A stretch of DNA of 5,321 nt from an uncultured Lentisphaeria bacterium (GTDB lineage Bacteria > Verrucomicrobiota > Lentisphaeria > Victivallales > Victivallaceae), in NCBI GenBank assembly GCA_903821255.1, contig CAIJKT010000022.1, positions 1 through 5,321 on the forward strand, given 5' to 3'. The notes beneath the pieces were generated by a model that was given only the letters and a program-made list of their open reading frames with translations, did not search any database and was not told where the DNA came from. Position 1 is the stretch's first letter; each line of letters starts with the position of its first letter. Positions 1 to 5,321 of the stretch are shown here, in pieces. Both the position numbers and the translations under genes were made by a program.

Positions 1-2367
1 AGCACCCCCACCCATTCCTATATGAAATATTTGTATAAATATCCGCAGCGTGAATTTCCCTACCGCGACCTTATTGAGAAGAACCGGGGGCGGTCCAGGG
101 ATGAAATGGAGTACGAACTGCTCGATACCGGCGTTTTTGACGAAGACCGTTATTTTGACGTATTCATGGAATATGCCAAGGCAAGCCCGGAAGACATGCT
201 TATCCGGATAACCGTTCACAATCGCGGCCCGGAAGCGGCCCGGCTTCGTCTTCTGCCGACGCTGTGGTTCCGGAACACATGGTCCTGGGGCGATGGCGAT
301 GAAAAACCTGCCATGTGCAAGGCGGGGCCGGGCGTCGTTAAAGCTGTTCACCATGAACTCGGTGAGCGACTGCTTTATTGCGATGGAGATGCGGAACTGC
401 TTTTCACTGAGAATGAGAGCAATGCGCAGCGTCTCTGGGGGCAGCCCAATGCATCCCCTTACGTCAAGGATGCATTCCACTCCTGCCTTATTTCTGGACA
501 GGGCGATGCGGTGAATCCCGCTAATACAGGGACCAAAGCAGCGGCCCACTACGTGCTGGAAGTTCCAGCACGCGGCAGCCGGACGGTCTGCTTGCGTCTC
601 TCGGCGGTTCCGATGGACAATGCCTTCAAAGACTTTAATCAGATATTCGAAAGCCGGATCCGTGATGCGGATGAATTCTATCAGCGGATTACGGCGCAAT
701 CATTGAGCGAAGATGAGCGCCGCGTACACCGCCAGGCGCTGGCGGGCATGCTGTGGAGCAAGCAGTTTTACTATTTCGACCTGGAAAAATGGTTATTGGA
801 GCACAAAAGCCATCCGCTGCTCGATTCTTCGCCCCAGGGGATGCGCAATTCGGAATGGTTTCACATGCTCAATGCCGACGTGATCTCGATGCCGGACAAG
901 TGGGAATACCCCTGGTATGCGGCCTGGGACCTGGCCTTTCACACGATTACCTTGTCGCTGGTCGACTTCGATTTCGCTAAAGAGCAGCTGCTGCTGATGC
1001 TGCGCAGCCTCTATTTTCACCCGAACGGGCAGATTCCAGCATACGAATGGAATTTCAGCGATGTGAATCCGCCGGTGCATGCCTGGGCCACGCTCTACCT
1101 GTACAAGTACGAACAGGGGTTGGGCCGGACGGATATTCGTTTCCTGGAACGGGCATTCCAGGGGTTGATGCTGAACTTCAACTGGTGGGTGAACCGGAAG
1201 GACCCGGCCGGCCGCAACGTGTTTGCCGGGGGATTTCTGGGGCTGGATAACATCGGCGTATTTGACCGGAGTGCGCAGCTTCCCACCGGCGGAACTCTGG
1301 AGCAGGCGGACGGCACCGCCTGGATGGCTTTCTATTGCCAGTGCATGCTGGAAATAGCCCTTATCCTTTGTGAATACGATGAGATTTACGAAGAGGTCGC
1401 CTTCAAGTTTGTCCAGCATTTCATGTGGATTGCCTATGCCATGGACCGCATCGGCGAGAGTGAGGACAAGATGTGGGACGAGGAGGACGGATTTTTTTAT
1501 GATCTGCTGAGACTGCCGGACGGACAGGCCATGCGTTTGAAAGTGAGGTCGATGGTGGGGCTGCTGCCGCTGTGCGCGTCCACGGTCTTCGAGGCGGACG
1601 CCGCAACACGGTATCCCAAACTTACGGAATTGATAGCGTTGTTCAAGAAACGCCATCCGGAGGTGATTGCTCAGGTTGCTCCGGAGGGCTTCATCGGATA
1701 CAAAGGGCGGCGTCTCATGTCGATTCTCAGCAGGAAGAAGCTGGAAAGGGTACTTTCCTACATGCTCGACGAGAATGAGTTTCTGGGGCCCCACGGCATC
1801 CGTTCACTTTCGAAATATCACCAGAATCATCCATTCACGTTCATGGTGGGGCCGCAGGAGTTTAAGGTGGATTACCTGCCCGGCGAGTCCAACACCGGGA
1901 TGTTTGGCGGGAACTCCAACTGGCGCGGACCGGTCTGGATGCCTGTCAATGTGCTGTTGATACGCGCGTTATTGAATCTGTATAACTTCTACGGCGACGA
2001 TTTTAAGGTTCAATGCCCGACCGGTTCCGGGAAATACATGACGCTTTTCGAAGTGGCGAAGGAGATTTCAAGCCGGCTAGCGGGTATTTTCCTGCGTGAC
2101 GACGCCGGACGTCGCCCGGTCTACGGCGGAACGGCCAAGTTCCAGGAAGATCCGCATTGGCGCGACCTGATCCTTTTTTATGAGTATTTTCACGGAGACA
2201 ACGGGGCGGGGCTGGGAGCCAGCCATCAGACCGGCTGGACCGGTCTGGTTGCCCTGACCCTGGACTTCTTCGGGCGCATGGATGCCAAAACCTTGCTGGA
2301 GACCGAACGCCAGCATCTCCAGGACCAGCTGGTAAAGGGACAAGTGGGAGGAGAACAGATTAAGTGA
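1..2367 (+). CDS. GH63/MGH1-like glucosidase, 5' end cut by window edge
   Basis: This is the C-terminal 788 codons of a large glycoside hydrolase resembling the bacterial GH63 / MGH1-like glucosidases, an (alpha/alpha)6-barrel family. The frame is already open at base 1 and reads STPTHSY directly before the first ATG (base 22). That stretch is part of the conserved family sequence running into MKYLYKYPQ, so base 22 is an internal Met; about 110-120 residues are probably missing against a usual length near 880-900. Visible landmarks are [12 protein letters not shown], with the Asp at 928-930 as likely general acid, WRGPVW at 1921-1938, FYEYFHGD, with the Glu at 2182-2184 as likely general base, and HQTGWTG at 2224-2244. 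Family members hydrolyse alpha-glucosidic bonds by inversion (processing glucosidase I, YgjK, glucosyl/mannosylglycerate hydrolases); the substrate here is unknown. No break or frameshift is seen. The gene is convergent with a GH13 gene 369 bases downstream. Assignment of the catalytic residues is inferred from recalled motifs, not from an alignment. Confidence 0.93.
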   Translation, partial: STPTHSYMKYLYKYPQREFPYRDLIEKNRGRSRDEMEYELLDTGVFDEDRYFDVFMEYAKASPEDMLIRITVHNRGPEAARLRLLPTLWFRNTWSWGDGDEKPAMCKAGPGVVKAVHHELGERLLYCDGDAELLFTENESNAQRLWGQPNASPYVKDAFHSCLISGQGDAVNPANTGTKAAAHYVLEVPARGSRTVCLRLSAVPMDNAFKDFNQIFESRIRDADEFYQRITAQSLSEDERRVHRQALAGMLWSKQFYYFDLEKWLLEHKSHPLLDSSPQGMRNSEWFHMLNADVISMPDKWEYPWYAAWDLAFHTITLSLVDFDFAKEQLLLMLRSLYFHPNGQIPAYEWNFSDVNPPVHAWATLYLYKYEQGLGRTDIRFLERAFQGLMLNFNWWVNRKDPAGRNVFAGGFLGLDNIGVFDRSAQLPTGGTLEQADGTAWMAFYCQCMLEIALILCEYDEIYEEVAFKFVQHFMWIAYAMDRIGESEDKMWDEEDGFFYDLLRLPDGQAMRLKVRSMVGLLPLCASTVFEADAATRYPKLTELIALFKKRHPEVIAQVAPEGFIGYKGRRLMSILSRKKLERVLSYMLDENEFLGPHGIRSLSKYHQNHPFTFMVGPQEFKVDYLPGESNTGMFGGNSNWRGPVWMPVNVLLIRALLNLYNFYGDDFKVQCPTGSGKYMTLFEVAKEISSRLAGIFLRDDAGRRPVYGGTAKFQEDPHWRDLILFYEYFHGDNGAGLGASHQTGWTGLVALTLDFFGRMDAKTLLETERQHLQDQLVKGQVGGEQIK

Positions 2368-2382
2368 AAAGACCTTTCCGCC

Positions 2383-2414
2383 GCATTTGCCTGATACAGA
2401 ATACAGGCAAATGC
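2383..2414. terminator. Perfect 11-bp hairpin after the GH63 gene, possible terminator
   Basis: GCATTTGCCTG (2383-2393) and CAGGCAAATGC (2404-2414) are exact reverse complements around a 10-base loop. With one bulged C at 2415 the stem can grow by CC/GG (2381-2382 with 2416-2417), then a mismatch and another CC/GG. It begins 15 bases past the GH63 stop, where a terminator is expected, but no T-run follows on either strand. It may therefore stop transcription inefficiently, protect the mRNA 3' end, or serve both convergent transcripts. Confidence 0.45.
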
Positions 2415-2494
2415 CGGAGGTATACTCTGCGCGGTTGAAAATTCAACATGGATGAATAGGGTTGTGGATTGGATTTTTTTCGGTACGACTGACG

Positions 2495-2512
2495 GGCGAT
2501 ATTTATATCGCC
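2495..2512. repeat. Short perfect palindrome, GGCGATAT-TT-ATATCGCC
   Basis: Two exact 8-base arms are separated by only two T. As RNA the two-base loop is too tight, so a 7-bp stem with a TTTA loop would form; as DNA it has the shape of a dimeric repressor operator. No gene starts next to it, which weakens the operator reading. Function unknown. Confidence 0.4.
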
Positions 2513-2603
2513 GGAATGAGGAACGGAAAAATACAGCCGCAAGACATTCACCGCAAAGCGGTAGCGTTTCCGCCATGCCGGATATGTGCTGTACGAACTC
2601 AGT

Positions 2604-2619
2604 CGCTACCCTGGTAGCG
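2604..2619. repeat. CGCTACC/GGTAGCG inverted repeat with a competing third arm
   Basis: CGCTACC (2604-2610) and GGTAGCG (2613-2619) form a 6-7 bp hairpin. A second copy of GGTAGCG sits at 2560-2566, inside another small hairpin (ACCGC-AAA-GCGGT, 2550-2562), so the CGCTACC arm could pair with either copy. No T-run follows. It may be part of a structured RNA or of a decayed repeat. Confidence 0.4.
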
Positions 2620-2700
2620 CCAGCCGCATCCAGCCCATCCTGGCAAAGACGGAATCCGCAATCTTTACTAGCTTTAAGAATGCGATTCGGTATAAATTCT

Positions 2701-2735
2701 GAATTAATGCAAAACTTGAGTTTTGCAATTGATTC
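2701..2735 (-). terminator. Long AT-rich hairpin just after the GH13 stop
   Basis: Starting one base past the GH13 stop codon on the minus strand, 2701-2716 pairs with 2719-2735. TGCAAAACT pairs perfectly with AGTTTTGCA around a TG centre, and seven more pairs, including one G-T wobble (2705/2731), continue outward past a bulged A at 2728. That gives a 16-bp stem. Its placement suits a 3'-end or terminator role for the GH13 mRNA. The following minus-strand bases are AT-rich but hold no run of four or more T, so it is not a textbook intrinsic terminator. Confidence 0.45.
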
Positions 2736-2736
2736 G

Positions 2737-4212
2737 TTATATCTCCATTTTGAAAAAATGGCAGCTCCATGATTTGAGCGCGACATATATCCCGCTGCCG
2801 CTCATTTCACTTCCGGATCTGTCATATTTTTCACCATTCAGAACGTCTGTCAAGCGCAAGGTTTTGCCGTGCAAGTCTTCCTGTGCGAGCCTTATCAATC
2901 CTCTTGATTCAGAATCCCCGTAGTTGACGACAATAAGGTAAAGCATGTTGTCCAGCCGCCAAGTCCAGGACAAAAGATTCCTGTCCAGGTTGTTATCCGT
3001 GCAGCCGCGAATTTCGCAACTCTGCCAGCTCCCGTTTCGAAATACGTTTTCATTTGTCTGTTTCAGCAGATTCTGATAGAAAGCTGCGAGTTCCTTGCTG
3101 GTCTTTTCCACGGGACGTCTTCCCAGGAATACGGGCTCACGAGTTTTGCGGCCCTCGAACTGTCCTTCATAGAAAAGCCGGGCACCGGGCAAAGTCGAGA
3201 AAATTACCGCCGCCATTTTTTCTTTCTCGCAGGAGAACGAATTTGCGGCACGGGGTTCATCATGGTTTTCGATGAAACGCAATAATTTGTCCTGATAGGA
3301 CATCTCTGCAAGCAGATGAAGCCGGATATCTTCAACGCCGCCATGCTCCATGCGATCATAAAGTTTTTTATCATAACAGAAGTCGAACCCGTGCTGCTGG
3401 AGTTCCCATTCAAGATCCCAGTATGCCTCGGCGATGAACAGAAATCCGGGAAATTTGGATTTAACCGCCTGGATCAGCGCCGACCAGTAGTCTTCGGACG
3501 GTTTTTGCCCGGCCCTCGCGCCCCATGTTTTCTCAAAGATATTGTTCAGCATCAGCATCGCCATGTCGCAGCGCACCCCGTCGCACTGGTCAGCTATTTC
3601 TGAAACCGTATCCAGTACCGCTTTTCTCAACTCCGCATTGAATGCATTAAGCTGGAGCACATCCGGCCAGGCCGGGAAGTATGGATCACGGCCCAGGGCT
3701 ATGATATTGTCCCCGGTTTGAATGAAGGAGGCAGGATCATTGGCAATATCTTCTTCAGAGCCGCGGATGAAATATTCGGGATGAGCAGACGCCCATGGAT
3801 GATCAGGAGCGACGTGGTTTGGGACAAAGTCAAGAATAAGTTTGATTCCGCGCACGGCGAGCATCTTTCTGGCGCTGGCAAGGCCTGCGGTACCGCCTAG
3901 TTCTGTGTCAACAACATAGTCTTTCACGCAGTATGCGGAGCCGGCCAGGTCTTTATCCTGAAAATCCGGGAGGACCGTTATAAATTCTGACATCAAATTA
4001 TTGTTGGCTGATGCAATCTTTATTCCTGCCGGGCTTCTTTCCCATACCCCCATGAACCAGACCGCATTGACCCCGAGTGATTCCAGATAATCCCATTCCT
4101 TGACAGGGACTGATGCGAGAGTGATTTTTTTCGTATATTTCTCACTGAGTTCATGAAGCCATACGAGAGTGTTTATCTCGTATATGACAGGATACTTAGG
4201 ACATGATTTCAT
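2737..4212 (-). CDS. GH13 alpha-amylase-family glycosidase
   Basis: A complete 491-residue enzyme of the GH13 alpha-amylase superfamily, with a (beta/alpha)8 barrel and retaining mechanism. All four conserved regions are present: DFVPNH at 128-133; GVRCDMAM at 212-219 with nucleophile Asp216; AEAYW with acid/base Glu262; and ENHDE with the transition-state Asp at 318. The N-terminus YPVIYEINTLVWL and the motif FMGVWERSPAG mark a group commonly annotated only as alpha-amylase or glycosidase, for which I know no proven substrate. The last ~90 residues look like the small C-terminal beta domain. There is no signal peptide, so it is likely cytoplasmic. The ATG at 4212 is chosen because AAGGAG (4226-4221) lies 8 bases before it; an in-frame TTG at 4239 lacks such a site. 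It converges on the GH63 gene, suggesting linked alpha-glucan or glucoside metabolism (inference). A promoter-like sequence and foldable leader precede it. Confidence 0.95.
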   Translation of the reverse strand: MKSCPKYPVIYEINTLVWLHELSEKYTKKITLASVPVKEWDYLESLGVNAVWFMGVWERSPAGIKIASANNNLMSEFITVLPDFQDKDLAGSAYCVKDYVVDTELGGTAGLASARKMLAVRGIKLILDFVPNHVAPDHPWASAHPEYFIRGSEEDIANDPASFIQTGDNIIALGRDPYFPAWPDVLQLNAFNAELRKAVLDTVSEIADQCDGVRCDMAMLMLNNIFEKTWGARAGQKPSEDYWSALIQAVKSKFPGFLFIAEAYWDLEWELQQHGFDFCYDKKLYDRMEHGGVEDIRLHLLAEMSYQDKLLRFIENHDEPRAANSFSCEKEKMAAVIFSTLPGARLFYEGQFEGRKTREPVFLGRRPVEKTSKELAAFYQNLLKQTNENVFRNGSWQSCEIRGCTDNNLDRNLLSWTWRLDNMLYLIVVNYGDSESRGLIRLAQEDLHGKTLRLTDVLNGEKYDRSGSEMSGSGIYVALKSWSCHFFKMEI

Positions 4213-4220
4213 GTTACTTG

Positions 4221-4226
4221 CTCCTT
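4221..4226 (-). promoter_or_regulatory. Shine-Dalgarno site of the GH13 gene
   Basis: On the minus strand the sequence is AAGGAG, 8 bases before the ATG at 4212, and it fixes the start codon. Four bases of it (GGAG, 4224-4221) are complementary to CTCC at 4231-4228, separated by AAA, so a small hairpin could partly cover the site. A 4-bp stem with a 3-base loop is weak on its own. Confidence 0.75.
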
Positions 4227-4277
4227 TGGAGTCGTTCAAAAATAACTGGTACTTTCTACTGGTGTCTCCGGGGGCAC

Positions 4278-4337
4278 TTTCGGCGTTGCCGGTTCGTTAC
4301 AAAGCTACGGCTTTGCTCCTCTCCGGCAACCACGAAA
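4278..4337 (-). promoter_or_regulatory. Two-tier stem-loop in the GH13 leader
   Basis: GTTGCCGG (4285-4292) and CCGGCAAC (4323-4330) are exact reverse complements. Beyond a 2x2 internal loop, TTTCG (4278-4282) pairs with CGAAA (4333-4337). Inside, CAAAGC (4300-4305) and GCTTTG (4310-4315) form a 6-bp hairpin with a four-base loop. The whole 60-base element lies within the probable 5' untranslated RNA of the GH13 gene, about 65 bases before its ATG. It could be a regulatory leader (riboswitch-like or protein-bound), an attenuator, or a copy of a dispersed palindromic repeat. I do not recognise it as a known RNA family. Confidence 0.5.
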
Positions 4338-4355
4338 TTTCTCACCGATACCCTC

Positions 4356-4385
4356 AGTATAAATATACCGCTTATTTCTTTACAA
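4356..4385 (-). promoter_or_regulatory. Candidate sigma70-type promoter of the GH13 gene
   Basis: On the minus strand TTGTAA (4385-4380, four of six matches to TTGACA) is followed after 18 bases by TATACT (4361-4356, five of six matches to TATAAT) in an AT-rich stretch. Transcription from here would begin near 4349 and leave a leader of about 137 bases. The -10 element lies within a small palindrome, GTATA-TT-TATAC. Such matches occur by chance in AT-rich DNA; position is the main support. Confidence 0.4.
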
Positions 4386-4451
4386 CTCCTTTGTTGTTTG
4401 TCATTTTTAATTTTAGTATCTTTTGGGTTGCGGGCAAAGCCCCCCTCAATT

Positions 4452-5321
4452 TTAATCCAGTGTTCTGCGGTATCTCAGCACGCCGATGACAAGTACCGCT
4501 ACCAGGAAAGTGCCTAATGCGGCGAAGTGTCCGGCGAAATCCATGAAATCTGCTCCGCGCAGGATGATGCCGCGGACAATAACCAGGAAATGAGTCAAGG
4601 GCAGAAAATCACCCACCCATTGCGCCCATTCCGGCATGCCGCGAAACGGAAACATGAATCCGGAAAGCAGGAGTGACGGCAGAAAGAAAAAGACCGACAT
4701 CTGCACTGCCTGGAGCTGGTTTTTCGCCAGAGTCGAAATGGTCACGCCGACCGCCAGATTGGCCGTGATGAAGAAAAATGAAACCAGATAAAGCAGCAGA
4801 AGCGAGCCGTTGACGTCAATGTCGAATAATGTTTCCGCCAGTCCCAGCACCAGCGTGATTTGAATATATCCGACGAGGATGTAAGGCGTGATTTTGCCGG
4901 TCATTACCTCCAGCGGTTTTACCGGCGTGGACAGCAGGGTTTCCATGGTGCCGCGCTCTTTCTCCCGGGTTACCGCCAGCGAAGTGATAAACACCATGGT
5001 CATGGTTAGAATAACTCCCAGCAGTCCGGGTACAATGTTGATCTGGGTTTTTATCTCCGGATTGAAACAGCGGTGGATGCGGGCGTCAACCAGGCTGTCA
5101 GCCGGTCGACGCAGCACACCTCTGAAATCTTTTTGCAAGGCGCTGTTAACCAGTCCGTCAACCGCGGCGACCGCATAGGCTACGGTGGCAGGGTCGGCGG
5201 CGTCCAGTTCCAGCAGCAGTTGCGGACGCTGTCCTTTGACCAGTTCCCTGGTGAAATTTTCCGGGAAAGAAAGTACAAACTGGACTTCCGATCGTCTCAG
5301 CATGTCTGCCGCCTTCTGTTC
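4452..5321 (-). CDS. ABC-2 type exporter permease, 5' end cut by window edge
   Basis: The C-terminal 289 residues of an inner-membrane permease of an ABC-2 type exporter, like the YhhJ/YbhR/YbhS group. The frame stays open to the window edge (EQKAAD precedes the Met at 5303), and ADMLRRSEVQFVLSFP matches the middle of the family's periplasmic domain, so roughly 80-90 residues with the first membrane helix are missing. After the periplasmic part (to about residue 90) come five or six hydrophobic segments, near 94-116, 147-164, 173-196, 205-226, 238-253 and 265-282. The cytoplasmic motif REKERGTMETLLSTPV at about 119-134 is the family hallmark for contact with the ATPase. Such permeases work with an ATP-binding subunit, and often a HlyD-type periplasmic adaptor, to export drugs or other hydrophobic compounds; those partners would lie upstream, beyond the right edge. 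The cargo is unknown. A 239-base gap separates it from the GH13 gene, so it is probably the last gene of its own operon. Confidence 0.92.
   Translation of the reverse strand, partial: EQKAADMLRRSEVQFVLSFPENFTRELVKGQRPQLLLELDAADPATVAYAVAAVDGLVNSALQKDFRGVLRRPADSLVDARIHRCFNPEIKTQINIVPGLLGVILTMTMVFITSLAVTREKERGTMETLLSTPVKPLEVMTGKITPYILVGYIQITLVLGLAETLFDIDVNGSLLLLYLVSFFFITANLAVGVTISTLAKNQLQAVQMSVFFFLPSLLLSGFMFPFRGMPEWAQWVGDFLPLTHFLVIVRGIILRGADFMDFAGHFAALGTFLVAVLVIGVLRYRRTLD

Larger units (their letters stand above)
2368..2736. other. Convergent intergenic spacer rich in inverted repeats
   Basis: These 369 bases lie between the stop codons of the two convergent glycosidase genes. Open frames cross it on both strands, but none has a Shine-Dalgarno site or protein-like composition, so I call no gene. 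It holds at least five inverted repeats (2383-2414, 2434-2447, 2495-2512, 2604-2619, 2701-2735) plus a small ACCGC-AAA-GCGGT hairpin at 2550-2562. A run of seven T at 2474-2480 is not preceded by a clear stem, so no classical intrinsic terminator is present on either strand. It could be a bidirectional termination zone, a decayed dispersed repeat, or the home of a small RNA. Confidence 0.6.
4213..4451 (-). other. Intergenic region and 5' leader of the GH13 gene
   Basis: These 239 bases separate the permease stop from the GH13 start. Read on the minus strand it has a short GGGC-TTT-GCCC hairpin (4442-4432) soon after the permease stop with no T-run, then an AT-rich stretch, a promoter-like pair (4385-4356), a large inverted repeat enclosing a smaller hairpin (4337-4278), a 13-base-spaced repeat of ACCAGT (4263-4258 and 4250-4245), and the Shine-Dalgarno site. 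No credible gene is seen on either strand. Confidence 0.6.

Noticed and set aside
793..1794. A 333-codon minus-strand open frame inside the GH63 gene
   Set aside because: It is antisense to strongly conserved GH63 coding sequence; its His/Pro/Gln/Arg-rich composition is typical of a shadow frame.
2474..2480. T-run as the tail of an intrinsic terminator for GH63
   Set aside because: No convincing stem ends just before it; the good hairpin at 2383-2414 is 60 bases upstream.
2452..2772. A 106-codon plus-strand open frame in the convergent spacer
   Set aside because: It has no Shine-Dalgarno site before its ATG, its composition is unlike a folded protein, it spans several hairpins and it runs antisense into the GH13 3' end.
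2226..2786. A 186-codon minus-strand open frame across the spacer
   Set aside because: It overlaps the 3' end of the GH63 gene in antisense and the GH13 C-terminus, has a low-complexity Cys/Arg/Ser-rich tail and resembles no protein I know.
4213..4239. Alternative GH13 start at the in-frame TTG at 4239
   Set aside because: No Shine-Dalgarno site precedes it, and the nine extra residues would be encoded by the leader that contains the ATG's own ribosome binding site.
4278..4337. Cyclic-di-GMP (GEMM) riboswitch, suggested by GCAAAGCC in the leader
   Set aside because: Only that short string agrees. The GGCAAACC-type element and the tetraloop-receptor arrangement are absent, and the string is explained by the CAAAGC/GCTTTG hairpin.
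4169..4517. Two overlapping plus-strand open frames of about 105 codons upstream of GH13
   Set aside because: They lack ribosome binding sites, lie antisense to the GH13 start, leader and permease end, and are hydrophobic only because of the AT-rich spacer.

Overview
The window holds three protein genes of a bacterium. Two are cut by the window edges, and two non-coding spacers are rich in inverted repeats. Base composition is mid-GC in the genes and AT-richer in the spacers. A bacterial ABC-2 exporter permease, a bacterial-type long GH63-like glucosidase and a clear AAGGAG Shine-Dalgarno site all point to a bacterium, probably Gram-negative. I cannot name the phylum from sequence alone; a Desulfobacterota-like or similar environmental lineage is only a guess.

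Layout: bases 1-2367 (+) carry the C-terminal ~85% of a GH63/MGH1-like (alpha/alpha)6-barrel glucosidase, whose start lies before the window. Bases 2368-2736 are a convergent spacer with no credible gene and at least five inverted repeats. Bases 4212-2737 (-) encode a complete GH13 alpha-amylase-family enzyme with all four conserved GH13 regions. Bases 4213-4451 form its upstream region, with a plausible sigma70-type promoter, a two-part foldable leader and a strong ribosome binding site. Bases 5321-4452 (-) carry the C-terminal ~3/4 of an ABC-2 family exporter permease (YhhJ/YbhS/YbhR-like), whose start lies beyond the right edge.

The two glycoside hydrolases face each other tail to tail. 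Both belong to families acting mainly on alpha-glucosidic bonds, so a shared role in turnover of an alpha-glucan or a glucosylated compatible solute is a reasonable inference; the substrate cannot be read from the sequence. Neither shows a signal peptide in the part visible (the GH13 N-terminus is complete and lacks one), which suggests cytoplasmic action. The permease is on the same strand as the GH13 gene and upstream of it, but the 239-base spacer with its own promoter-like signals argues for separate transcription. I see no mobile element, CRISPR array, tRNA or rRNA. The least explained parts are the structured GH13 leader and the hairpin-rich convergent spacer.
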